Both the position numbers and the translations under genes were made by a program. This document shows, in pieces, positions 33,732 through 41,242 of a stretch of DNA of 64,000 bases. How positions within the stretch are numbered: the first letter of the stretch is position 1; each line of letters starts with the position of its first letter. The notes below the pieces were generated by a model, which saw only the letters and a program-made list of their open reading frames with translations, did no database searches and was not told where the DNA came from. This DNA is from Nonomuraea indica (GTDB taxonomy: Bacteria > Actinomycetota > Actinomycetes > Streptosporangiales > Streptosporangiaceae). Location of the stretch: assembly GCF_002850745.1 (NCBI RefSeq), contig NZ_KZ559471.1, forward strand, positions 62,001 to 126,000, in the 5' to 3' direction.

Positions 33732-34816
33732 GGCTTCACTTTCAGGATCTTGTCGTCGCCGGGCCCTGGCGTGCCGAGCTGGTCGCGGTTGCTCGTGGTG
33801 AGCCACAGGCAGCCGTCGGGGGAGCGGACGACGGTGCGCAGCCTGCCGTACTCGCCGGTCAGGAAGGCGGCGGGAGTGCCGATGCCGTCGCCCCGGAGGG
33901 GGATGCGCCACAGCCGCTGGCCGCGCAGGCCCGCGACGTAGATGACGTCGCGGGCGACGGCGAGCCCGCTGGGGGACGCCTCGGCGGGGGCCCACTGCCA
34001 CAGCGGATCGACGTAGCCGGGCGTGCCTGCCTGGCCCTCCACGACCGGCCAGCCGTAGTTGGCGCCCGGGGTGATGAGGTTGAGCTCGTCCCAGGTGGCC
34101 TGACCGAACTCCGACGCCCACAGGCGGCCGCGTGAGTCCCAGCCGAAGCCCTGCACGTTGCGGTGGCCGAGGGAGTAGACGGGGGAGCCGGGGAAGGGGT
34201 TGCCGGGTGCGGGGGCGCCGTCGGCGGTGATCCGCAGGATCTTGCCGCCGAGGCTGGCCGGGTCCTGGGAGTGGCTGGAGACGCCGGCGTCGCCGGTGCC
34301 GACGTAGAGGTGGCCGTCGGGGCCGAACGCGATCCGCCCGCCCAGGTGGGAGGTGCCGGTGGGGATGCCGGTCAGCACCGGCTCCGGCGTGCCGAGCCGG
34401 CCGTGCGCGTACCGCATGCGCACGATGCGCTGGTCGGCCGTACCGGTGTAGTAGGCGTAGACGTACCGGTCGTGCGCGAAGGCGGGTGAGGCGGCCAGGC
34501 CCATCAGCCCGCCCTGGCCGACGACGTTCACGCCGGGGACGACGCCCACCTCGCGGACCGTCCTGCCGGAGACGACCGACATGACGCGGGCCGTGTTGCG
34601 CTCGCTGACCAGCGCCTCGCCCCCCGGCAGGAACGCCACACCCCAGGGCACCTGCAGGTCCGTGGCCACGGTGCCGGTGACCGCCGGTTCGCCGCCGGCG
34701 TCGGAGCGGGGCTCGGTGGCGGCCAGGGCCGGCTGCGCCGCGAGGAACGCGAGGGCGAGGCCGGCGGCCAGGGCCCGGCCTCGCCGGACGCCGGGCACAC
34801 GTGGTGAGAACGGCAA
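33728..34816 (-). CDS. PQQ-type sugar dehydrogenase-like exported protein (sorbosone/Asd family)
   Basis: 362 aa. Starts at TTG 34816 with GAGGGG eight bases upstream. A Sec signal (RRGRALAAGLALAFLAAQPALA) sends it out of the cell. The mature part is a six-bladed beta-propeller of the glucose/sorbosone dehydrogenase family: DLQVPWGVAFLPGGEALVSER, GLMGLAASPAFAHDRYVYAYYTG, FGPDGHLYVGTGDAG, GHRNVQGFGWDSRGRLW and ITPGANYGWP are typical. Such proteins bind PQQ and oxidise aldoses, though many members have lost activity. It is the first gene of the selD operon and overlaps the flavoprotein gene by 4 bp, which is unusual company for this family. Confidence 0.87.
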   Translation of the reverse strand: MPFSPRVPGVRRGRALAAGLALAFLAAQPALAATEPRSDAGGEPAVTGTVATDLQVPWGVAFLPGGEALVSERNTARVMSVVSGRTVREVGVVPGVNVVGQGGLMGLAASPAFAHDRYVYAYYTGTADQRIVRMRYAHGRLGTPEPVLTGIPTGTSHLGGRIAFGPDGHLYVGTGDAGVSSHSQDPASLGGKILRITADGAPAPGNPFPGSPVYSLGHRNVQGFGWDSRGRLWASEFGQATWDELNLITPGANYGWPVVEGQAGTPGYVDPLWQWAPAEASPSGLAVARDVIYVAGLRGQRLWRIPLRGDGIGTPAAFLTGEYGRLRTVVRSPDGCLWLTTSNRDQLGTPGPGDDKILKVKP

Positions 34817-35083
34817 AACGTCATCCCCTCACGAAAGACATCATGAACAGGGCCCCGGCAGGGAAAAGGCAGGGCCACGCCCCGTGAAAACGCTGCTCAG
34901 AAGGCGATCCGTGAGGAATCTACCGGGGCGCATGAACATGATCAAGAGTCGTCCCGCGGGTCGTCCCCTTTCACCGCGCGGCGTTCGGGAACGTGGGATT
35001 TCCGGATTATTCGGCCGGTGACCTACGCTCAGTGAGCTGTCACCGACGCAAAAGGAAATGCCGGAGGCGGTAGGTTTCCGGGC
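34817..35083. promoter_or_regulatory. Divergent control region of the selD operon and selA
   Basis: 267 bp separate the two divergent selenium operons and must hold both promoters. It is A+T-richer than the genes. GGATTTCCGGATTATTCGG lies at about 35000-35015 upstream of selA. GGAGGCGG at 35061-35068 precedes the SelA ATG. I find no convincing palindromic operator and no protein-coding frame. Confidence 0.55.
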
Positions 35084-36400
35084 ATGATGGATCATCGCCG
35101 GTCGATCCCGCGCACCGACGTGCTGCTCGCGGACCCGCGACTGGCCGAGGCGGGCCGGCGGCTGGGGGCCGAGCGCGTCAAGGGCGTGGTCGTCGCCGCG
35201 CAGCGGCGTGCCCGGGAGGGGGCCATCTCGCCGGAGGAGGTCCTGCCGGAGGCGCTGGCCGCGCTGCCGGCGAGTGCCTCCGGGCTGCGCCGCGTGATCA
35301 ACGCCACCGGCGTGCTGCTCCACACCAACCTGGGCCGCGCCCCGCTGTCGGCCGCCGCCCGCGAGGCGGTGGACAGGGCGGCCGGCGCCACGGACATCGA
35401 GCTGGACCTCGACACGGGCGCACGCGGCAGGCGCGGGCGCACCGCCCTGGACACTCTGGCCGCCGCCGTACCCGAGGCCGAGGCCGTGCACGTCGTCAAC
35501 AACAACGCGGCCGCGCTCGCCCTGGCGGCCACCGCGTTCGCCGCCGGCCGGGAGATCGTCATCAGCCGGGGCGAGCTCATCGAGATCGGTGACGGCTTCC
35601 GCCTGCCCGACCTGCTCGTCGCCACCGGGGCGCGGCTGCGCGAGGTCGGCACCACGAACCGCACCGCCGTTCGCGACTACGCCGAGGCGATCGGCCCGGA
35701 CACCGGGATGGTGCTCAAGGTGCACCCGTCCAACTACCGGATCGAGGGCTTCACCGCGACCGTCCCGATCGCCGATCTCCAGGCGCTGTGCCGACGGCAC
35801 CGGGTCCCCCTCGTGGGCGACGCGGGCTCCGGGCTGCTGCGGCCCGAGCCGTTGCTGCCGGACGAGCCTGACGTGGCCACCTGGCTGCGCCAGGGCGCCG
35901 ACCTGGTCACCACCAGCGGTGACAAGCTGCTGGGCGGCCCGCAGAGCGGACTCGTCTTCGGCCGGGCGGAGCTGGTCGAGCGGTTGCGGCGCCACCCGCT
36001 GGCGCGGGCGCTGCGGGTGGACAAGCTCACCCTCGCCGCGCTGGAGGCGACGGTCGGCGGCCCCGGCACGCCCACCCGCGACGCGCTGCACGCCGACCCC
36101 GCCGGGCTGCGCCGCCGGGCCGCGGAGCTGGCGGCCCGGCTGGGCGACAAGGCGATCGCGGCCGAGGTGGTGGACAGCGCCGCCGTGGTCGGCGGCGGCG
36201 GCGCGCCAGGGGTGCGGCTTCCGGGCGCCGCCGTGGCCCTCGACGAGCGCCTGGCCGCCCCGCTGCGCCGTGGCGAGCCGCCCGTGCTCGGCCGGGTGGA
36301 GCGCGGACGCTGCCTCCTCGACCTGCGTGCCGTTCCGGAGGACGACGACGAGACGCTGCTGGACGCCGTCCTGGCCGTGGCCCATCGCCTGCCGGGCTGA
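35084..36400 (+). CDS. selA: L-seryl-tRNA(Sec) selenium transferase
   Basis: 438 aa (ATG at 35084, second ATG at 35087). PLP enzyme that converts Ser-tRNA(Sec) to Sec-tRNA(Sec) with selenophosphate. Recognised by RRVINATGVLLHTNLGRAPL, VVNNNAAALAL, ISRGELIEIGDGFR and the PLP Lys281 in TTSGDKLLGGPQSG. Near the C-terminus RVERGRCLLDLRAVPEDDD closes the fold. Length is close to the usual ~450-460. The gene is followed 19 bp on by selB and then tRNA-Sec, the compact order seen in many Sec-decoding bacteria. Confidence 0.97.
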   Translation: MMDHRRSIPRTDVLLADPRLAEAGRRLGAERVKGVVVAAQRRAREGAISPEEVLPEALAALPASASGLRRVINATGVLLHTNLGRAPLSAAAREAVDRAAGATDIELDLDTGARGRRGRTALDTLAAAVPEAEAVHVVNNNAAALALAATAFAAGREIVISRGELIEIGDGFRLPDLLVATGARLREVGTTNRTAVRDYAEAIGPDTGMVLKVHPSNYRIEGFTATVPIADLQALCRRHRVPLVGDAGSGLLRPEPLLPDEPDVATWLRQGADLVTTSGDKLLGGPQSGLVFGRAELVERLRRHPLARALRVDKLTLAALEATVGGPGTPTRDALHADPAGLRRRAAELAARLGDKAIAAEVVDSAAVVGGGGAPGVRLPGAAVALDERLAAPLRRGEPPVLGRVERGRCLLDLRAVPEDDDETLLDAVLAVAHRLPG

Positions 36401-36419
36401 CGAGGTGGGAGGAACGAGC

Positions 36420-38198
36420 GTGCACGTCGTCGCGACCGCCGGCCACGTGGACCACGGCAAGTCCACCCTGCTGCGCGCCCTGACCGGGATGGAGCCCGAC
36501 CGCTGGGCGGAGGAGCGGCGCCGGGGCCTCACCATCGATCTGGGCTTCGTGTGGACCAGCGACCCGGACGTCGCCTTCGTCGACGTGCCGGGCCATGAAC
36601 GGTTCCTGTCGAACATGCTCGCCGGGGTGGGGCCGGTCCCCGCCGTGCTGTTCGTGGTGGCCGCCGACGGCGGCTGGCAGGTGCAGTCCGAAGAGCACCT
36701 GACGGTGCTGGACACGCTCGGCATCCGGCACGGGGTGCTGGCGGTGACGCGGGCCGACCTGGCGGACCCGGCTCCGGTGCTGGCGGAGGCGGCCGAGCGG
36801 CTCGGCCGTACGAGCCTGGGCGAGGTCGAGGCGGTGGCCGTCAGCGCGGTCACCGGTCAGGGGCTGCCCGGGCTGCGGGCGGCGCTGGGCAGGCTCACCA
36901 CCGCCCTGCCCGTCCCCGATCCGTCGGCGGACGTGCGCCTGTGGATCGACCGGGCGTTCACCGTGGACGGGCGTGGCGTCGTCGTCACCGGGACGCTGGG
37001 CCACGGCACGCTCAGGACGGCGCAGACACTGGAGATCGCCGGTGCCGGCGAACTCGTCGAGGTGCGCGGCCTGCACAGCCTGAAGGTGGCGCATGAGGAG
37101 GTGCGCGGGCCGGCGCGGGTGGCGGTGAACCTGCGCGGGCGGGCGGCGGCCGCGCTGCGCCGGGGCGACGCGCTGGTCGACCCGGACCGCTGGGCGGCGG
37201 TCGGCGAGGTGGACGTCCGGCTGGACGCGACCGGCGCCGCCGCGCGGTCGCGGGCGGCGGGGGACGGCGGGGTCGCGCGGGTGCCCGCGCAGCTCGTCTG
37301 GCACGTCGGCTCGGCGGCCGTGCCGGCCAGGGTCCGTCCTCTGGGCTCCGGCACCGCCCGCGTCACGCTGAGCCGCCCGCTCCCGCTCCGTCTGGGCGAC
37401 CGGGCGCTGCTGCGCGACCCCGGCAACCGCCACGTGTACGGGGTGACGCTGCTGGACGTGCGGCCTCCCGCGCTCGGCCGCCGGGGCGCGGCGCGAGCCC
37501 GTGCCGCGGAGCTGGCCACGCTGACCGGCGTGCCGGACGGCGCGGCCGAGCTGCGGCGGCGCGGGCTGATGCGGCGCGCCGACCTGCTGGCCATGGGCGC
37601 GTCGCCGCCCGGCCCGCCCGTGGCGGGCGACTGGCTCGCGGACGGTGAGCACTGGGCCGGGCTCCGAGACAGGTTGCTCCGGCTGGTCGAGGAGCATGAC
37701 AGGGCGCATCCGGAGGACCCGGGCCTGACGCCCGAGGCCGTCCGGCAGGCTCTCGGCCTGCCGGACCGCGCCCTCGTCGACGCGCTCGCCGCCGGGACGC
37801 CGCTGCGCCGCCGGCGCGGCCGGCTGGCCGCCGCCCTGCCCGTGCTGCCGGAGCGGCTGCGCGGGGCCGTCGCCGCGGTCCAGCGTGATCTGGCCGGCGC
37901 CCCCTTCGCCGCGCCCGACGCGGGCAGGCTGGCCGAGCTGGAGCTGGACGCCAGGGCGCTGGCCATCGCCGAGGCCGCCGGCGCGCTGTTGCGGGTGCAG
38001 CCGGGAGTCGTGCTGCTGCCGGGCGCTCCGGAGGAGGCGGTGCGGGTCCTGGCCGGGCTGGCGCAGCCGTTCACCGTCGCCCAGGCCCGTCAGGCGATGG
38101 GCACCTCCCGCCGGGTGGCGCTCGCGGTGCTGCAGTACCTGGACGGGCTGGGCCGCACCCGTCGCGTCGACGACACGCACCGGATGATCGTCGGGTGA
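36420..38198 (+). CDS. selB: Selenocysteine-specific elongation factor
   Basis: 592 aa from GTG 36420, GGGAGGA six bases upstream. An EF-Tu-like GTPase: G1 is ATAGHVDHGKSTLL, switch II is DVPGHERFLSNML, G4 is TRAD in place of NKxD. Domains II/III follow (RLWIDRAFTVDGRGVVVTGTL, then RGLHSLKVAHEEV). The C-terminal ~200 residues are four winged-helix modules that bind the SECIS RNA, ending VAQARQAMGTSRRVALAVLQ. It delivers Sec-tRNA to ribosomes paused at UGA followed by a SECIS hairpin. It is co-transcribed with selA and abuts tRNA-Sec. Confidence 0.97.
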   Translation: MHVVATAGHVDHGKSTLLRALTGMEPDRWAEERRRGLTIDLGFVWTSDPDVAFVDVPGHERFLSNMLAGVGPVPAVLFVVAADGGWQVQSEEHLTVLDTLGIRHGVLAVTRADLADPAPVLAEAAERLGRTSLGEVEAVAVSAVTGQGLPGLRAALGRLTTALPVPDPSADVRLWIDRAFTVDGRGVVVTGTLGHGTLRTAQTLEIAGAGELVEVRGLHSLKVAHEEVRGPARVAVNLRGRAAAALRRGDALVDPDRWAAVGEVDVRLDATGAAARSRAAGDGGVARVPAQLVWHVGSAAVPARVRPLGSGTARVTLSRPLPLRLGDRALLRDPGNRHVYGVTLLDVRPPALGRRGAARARAAELATLTGVPDGAAELRRRGLMRRADLLAMGASPPGPPVAGDWLADGEHWAGLRDRLLRLVEEHDRAHPEDPGLTPEAVRQALGLPDRALVDALAAGTPLRRRRGRLAAALPVLPERLRGAVAAVQRDLAGAPFAAPDAGRLAELELDARALAIAEAAGALLRVQPGVVLLPGAPEEAVRVLAGLAQPFTVAQARQAMGTSRRVALAVLQYLDGLGRTRRVDDTHRMIVG

Positions 38199-38222
38199 GT
38201 ACGCCTCGCTAGGATGTGGGGC

Positions 38223-38315
38223 GGAGGCGACTGGGTGCCTGGTGGCCCTCCCGGTCTTCAAAACCGGTGGCGCCGAGCATCTCGGCGCGGCGGGTTCGAT
38301 TCCCGTCCGCCTCCG
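38223..38315 (+). tRNA. selC: tRNA-Sec(TCA)
   Basis: 93 nt. Acceptor stem GGAGGCGA (38223-38230) with TCGCCTCC-like 3' strand TCCGCCTCC (38306-38314), discriminator G38315; CCA is not encoded. The anticodon stem CCGGT/ACCGG (38251-38255/38263-38267) has loop CTTCAAA with anticodon TCA at 38258-38260, reading UGA. The long variable arm CGCCGAG-CAT-CTCGGCG (38271-38287) and a T arm with GGTTCGATTCC confirm a selenocysteine tRNA. It lies 24 bp after selB. Confidence 0.97.
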
Positions 38316-38376
38316 CTCGCATCCGCGCGTGCGAGCCCGCCGGACATCCGCGCACCGTCACGCGGACCGGAGGTCC

Positions 38377-38397
38377 GACGGCGGCGACACCGCCGTC
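38377..38397. terminator. Hairpin between tRNA-Sec and the lipoprotein gene
   Basis: GACGGCGG (38377-38384) and CCGCCGTC (38390-38397) form an 8-bp perfect stem with a 5-nt loop. With convergent transcripts on both sides it may stop both. There is no T-tract on either strand. Confidence 0.45.
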
Positions 38398-38444
38398 GGC
38401 GCGAGCAGGGGCGAGCGTGGCCGGATCCCCTGACCACGGCGGGC

Positions 38445-38951
38445 TCACCCGGCGGCGGCCAGGTGGAGGCGGGCGGTCTCCGCGAACTGTCGGAGCTCCG
38501 TGTCGGAGGCGGTGCCGCCGATCACGACGAACCTGTCCTTCGACATCGCCGCCACCTCCACCTCGCCGTCGTGGCGGGCGACGTTCCTGGGCCCGGGGAC
38601 CGAGTCGACGCCGCCCACGGCGCCGCACTCCGCATAGAAGGCCTTGAACGAGTTCATGGCGTCGACCCCGCTCACCACGACCTGCGACACCGTGGTCCCG
38701 TCGGTCGCCGTGAAGGTCCGCCACCGGGTCGCGGCCTCCGAGGGCGCGATGATCCGCCTGCCGCAGGGCACCAGGTTCTCGTCCAGCTCGCCCCACGTTC
38801 CGTGCGAGGTGGCCGTCACCGTCCACGTCCGGCCGTCCTTGAGCTGGTCCGGCTCCAGGAGAGGCGAGGCGGGGTCGTCGGCCCTCCCGTGGGCGGCGGT
38901 GCCGCAGGCGGCGCAGAGCAGCACGACGAGCGTCACGATGGCGCGCTTCAC
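38445..38951 (-). CDS. Exported protein of unknown function, possible lipoprotein
   Basis: 168 aa. A short N-terminal signal (MKRAIVTLVVLLCAACG) could be a lipoprotein type, though the Cys at the -3 position makes the lipobox imperfect. The mature part (GRTWTVTATSHGTWGELDENL, SQVVVSGVDAMNSFKAFYAEC, DGEVEVAAMSKDRFVVIGG) resembles the extracellular PknH-like/sensor-type domains of actinobacteria, with two mature cysteines (in NLVPCGRR and YAECGA). It lies 31 bp downstream of the MauE-like gene on the same strand and may be the last gene of the mau-like operon. Function is unknown. Confidence 0.75.
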   Translation of the reverse strand: MKRAIVTLVVLLCAACGTAAHGRADDPASPLLEPDQLKDGRTWTVTATSHGTWGELDENLVPCGRRIIAPSEAATRWRTFTATDGTTVSQVVVSGVDAMNSFKAFYAECGAVGGVDSVPGPRNVARHDGEVEVAAMSKDRFVVIGGTASDTELRQFAETARLHLAAAG

Positions 38952-38982
38952 GTCTGGATCCTTCCGGGTGGCGTCATCGTGA

Positions 38983-39513
38983 CTACTGCCCGTGGGCCGC
39001 GGAGGTTCCCCGTAGATCGGCGAGATTGCCGGCGGTGATCACGATCCCGGCCACGAAGGCGGCCAGTCCGCAGGCGAGCATCCGGGCGCCCGCCCCACCC
39101 GGTACGGGCGGCCATCCCGCCACGAGCGGTGCCGTCGCCAGGGCCAGGAGCACGGCACGGCCGACCTTCGCCGGCGAGACCGGGCTGGTCTCGTCGAGGC
39201 ATCCGCACGGCACTCCGCCTCTGCGCCGCAGCAGGACGGCCAGGTAGGCCGCCAGTGCCAGGTACCAGAGCGCCACGGCGGCGGCGGCGAACCGCAGCAG
39301 GCGGACCTCTCCCGTCAGCCAGCCCGCCAGCACAGCGGCGCCGGCCAGCCCCTCGGCGGGGCCGAACAGCGGCGCGAGCCGTACCAGGAAGGCGGGCAGC
39401 AGGTCGTGAGTCCTGATCACCGAGGGCAGGTCGCGGCGGCGCACCGCCGCGACCACCAGCAGCACGGCGCCCGCCAGGGCGAAGCCGGCGGGCAACGTGT
39501 CAGAAACGGTCAT
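38983..39513 (-). CDS. MauE/DoxX family redox-associated membrane protein
   Basis: 176 aa with four to five hydrophobic helices (FALAGAVLLVVAAV; LFGPAEGLAGAAVLAGWL; LLRFAAAAVALWYLALAAYLAVLL; VGRAVLLALATAPLVAGW; a last one near 145-165). Between helices 3 and 4 a loop RRRGGVPCGCLDETSPVS carries a CxC pair as in MauE proteins. MauE aids formation or transport of disulfides in methylamine dehydrogenase light chain. Its ATG directly follows the stop (TAG|ATG) of the upstream UGA-containing membrane-protein gene, so the two are translationally coupled. Confidence 0.85.
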   Translation of the reverse strand: MTVSDTLPAGFALAGAVLLVVAAVRRRDLPSVIRTHDLLPAFLVRLAPLFGPAEGLAGAAVLAGWLTGEVRLLRFAAAAVALWYLALAAYLAVLLRRRGGVPCGCLDETSPVSPAKVGRAVLLALATAPLVAGWPPVPGGAGARMLACGLAAFVAGIVITAGNLADLRGTSAAHGQ

Positions 39514-40227
39514 CTACGTCCAAAGGAGCGCGAGTGACAGCAGGAACCCGGTGGCGCACAAGCGCCCCACCCATGCCGTCGAGGCCAGCAGCTTCGTGTC
39601 CCACCGGCGCGGTTCGCCGCTGAGCGCGCGGGAGAGCGGCATGAGCGTCCTGCCCACGCCGAAGCCCAGCCCGGCCAGCAGGCCCGGGCCCAGCCCTCCG
39701 GTCAGCACGATGACCAGGACGAGCAGCTGAGGCAACGCCGTCGGGGTGAAGGTGCGCACACCCGTGCCCATCTCGAAGCCGAACTGCAGCGGCCCGGCGA
39801 AGCCCGCGCGCGGGATGACGTCCTGCGGCACGAGCCGGCGGTTCTGCGGCAGCGACAGCGGCCGTCCGGCCAGCTCGAAGAGCAGGATGACGGCGACGAT
39901 CGGGGCGAGCGTCCACAGCCGCACCGCCTCCGGGACGATCGAGGCCAGCCCGCCGAGCGCTCCCATGATGAGCCCGGCCAGCAGCGCGCCGAGCATGAGT
40001 CCGAGGGTGAATACCGGTAACTTGCCTCGCCAGACCGACGAGGTCAGCAGGTCCGCTGAGTTGAGGCTTCAAACGGAGCCGGACAGCGAGAACCCGGCGG
40101 TCACCCCCAGCAACGTCCAGGCGAGCGGGGTGAACGACGGGGTCCAGACCAGGTGCGCGGCCGCCACCAGGGCCGCGCACAGCGTGATGCCGAGCGCGAC
40201 CCGGGTGGCGGCGAAGGTGTCGGTCAT
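39514..40227 (-). CDS. Polytopic membrane protein with in-frame UGA at codon 53: candidate selenoprotein (MauF/CcdA-like position)
   Basis: Read from ATG 40227, seven bases after the preceding stop, the frame runs 237 codons to TAG 39514 with one interruption: TGA at 40071-40069. Residues before it (MTDTFAATRVALGITLCAAL, then TAGFSLSGSV) and after it (SLNSADLLTSSVWRGKLPV) are in one frame and read as continuous membrane protein, with about six hydrophobic helices in all. GTGVRTFTPTALPQLLV recalls the Pro-containing helices of CcdA/MauF-like electron-transfer proteins. Without read-through, translation would have to restart at ATG 39996, removing the first 77 residues. A hairpin follows the UGA. 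The Sec machinery lies next door. Sec at codon 53 is proposed; a recent nonsense mutation or sequencing error is the alternative. Confidence 0.72.
40024..40068 (-). promoter_or_regulatory. Candidate SECIS element after the UGA codon
   Basis: In the mRNA, nine bases after the UGA, UCAGC (40059-40055) and GCUGA (40048-40044) form a 5-bp stem with apical loop GGACCU, beginning with GG as in known bacterial SECIS loops. An outer stem GCCUC (40067-40063) with GAGGC (40028-40024) can close it. A competing small hairpin GACC-UCGUC-GGUC exists at 40045-40033. The spacing of UGA to loop (14 nt) is at the short end of what is known for bacteria. Confidence 0.45.
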
Positions 40228-40234
40228 CCGATGA

Positions 40235-40735
40235 TCAGGGGTTGGCCCAGGAGCAGATGTAGAAGGTGGTCCCGCCGCAGGTGGCGACGTTTCCGTCGGC
40301 GCAGCGGTACCGGGTGCCGTTGTGCGTCCAGCGCCAGGCGTTGCGGTCGGTCAGGCTGCCCGCGCCGCACGCCTTGATCGCGTAGCTGTTGTAGCAGGTG
40401 CCGGAGGAGCGCAGGAACCAGCCGTCGCCGCCGCAGTAGCTGCGGGAGTACGGGGCTCCGACGCAGACCTTGGTGTTGTCGCTGTAGCCGGCGGTGCTGC
40501 TGTAGCCGGCGCAGTCGGTGTACTCGGTGCCCACGACCGCGTGGGCGCTGTTGTTCTTGCCGGGCAGGGCGGACAGCACGTTCAGGGCCAGGGCGCCGCC
40601 CAGCACGCCCATGGTCTTGAAGACGGTTCTGCGGGAGGGGGCCGGCCCCGTCAGGCGGGGGCGCCTGCCGCTGACCGGCTCGTCGTCCTCGACGGAGGGC
40701 ACGTCGGCCCAGTAGCGGTCGACATCGACTGTCAT
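40235..40735 (-). CDS. Tat-exported Cys-rich protein (methylamine dehydrogenase light-chain-like)
   Basis: 166 aa from ATG 40735 (ATGA overlap with the upstream thioredoxin-like gene). A twin-arginine signal is present at about 30-65 (PSRRTVFKTMGVLGGALAL, cleavage near SAHA), so the protein is folded before export. The mature ~100 residues contain eight cysteines (in TDCAG, VCVG, YCGGDG, TCYNS, KACG, YRCADG, ATCGG, ICSW), likely four disulfides, and Trp residues at GWFL, WRWTH and CSW. Small size, Tat export and disulfide density match MauA, the TTQ-bearing light chain. Presence of MauE and MauD-like genes supports this. Whether a Trp-derived cofactor is formed is unknown. Confidence 0.68.
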   Translation of the reverse strand: MTVDVDRYWADVPSVEDDEPVSGRRPRLTGPAPSRRTVFKTMGVLGGALALNVLSALPGKNNSAHAVVGTEYTDCAGYSSTAGYSDNTKVCVGAPYSRSYCGGDGWFLRSSGTCYNSYAIKACGAGSLTDRNAWRWTHNGTRYRCADGNVATCGGTTFYICSWANP

Positions 40736-41238
40736 GCGTTTGACCTCTCTGCGGGACTGACGGCGAGGAAGGCGTCGAGGTCCTCGTCGGAGCCGACGAC
40801 CCTGCGCCATTCCTCCGTCCCGTCGGGGGAGTACTTGACCAGTGACGGGGTCGCGCCGACGGCGACCGTGCCGACCAGGGCAGCGTCGATGACGGGCACG
40901 ACCTGGCTGCCCGCCACCCACTCGGCGCAACGGTCGGCGGAGCCGAGCACCACGGCGTGCCAGGGCCGGTCGGGGCCGGCCGTGTCGGCGAGGCGCCGGC
41001 TGCGCTCCCGGCAGTTGGGGCAGTGCTCGGACACCACCAGGACGAAGGTGGGCAGGCCGTCGTCGGAGGCGAATCTGGCCACCGACCTGACGGCGGGCGC
41101 CGCCGGTACGGCCGCCTGCGCCTGGACCAGCTTGCTCTGCAGCTGGCGGACCATGCCCAGCAGTGCGGAGAAGGCGAAGAGCAGCAGGACCGTCCCGAGG
41201 AAGGACAGAACCGCCAGCGAATCCAGGAAGGCCCTCAT
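40732..41238 (-). CDS. MauD/TlpA-like membrane-anchored thioredoxin
   Basis: 168 aa. One N-terminal transmembrane helix (SLAVLSFLGTVLLLFAFSALL) anchors a thioredoxin-like domain outside the membrane. The active site is LVVSEHCPNCRERSR (CPNC), and cis-Pro is in GATPSLVKYSPDG. MauD proteins reduce or isomerise disulfides of the Cys-rich light chain so it can mature. The ATG at 41238 is 4 bp after the upstream gene's stop, and the end overlaps the Cys-rich Tat protein gene, its probable client. Confidence 0.85.
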   Translation of the reverse strand: MRAFLDSLAVLSFLGTVLLLFAFSALLGMVRQLQSKLVQAQAAVPAAPAVRSVARFASDDGLPTFVLVVSEHCPNCRERSRRLADTAGPDRPWHAVVLGSADRCAEWVAGSQVVPVIDAALVGTVAVGATPSLVKYSPDGTEEWRRVVGSDEDLDAFLAVSPAERSNA

Positions 41239-41242
41239 CGGT

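Noticed and set aside
34817..35083. Small plus-strand frame between the two selenium operons
   Set aside because: Arg/Pro-rich, spans both promoters, and has no ribosome-binding site or homologue I can recall.
38223..38315. tRNA with TCA anticodon as a Ser or suppressor tRNA
   Set aside because: The 8-bp acceptor stem, long variable arm and position after selB identify tRNA-Sec.
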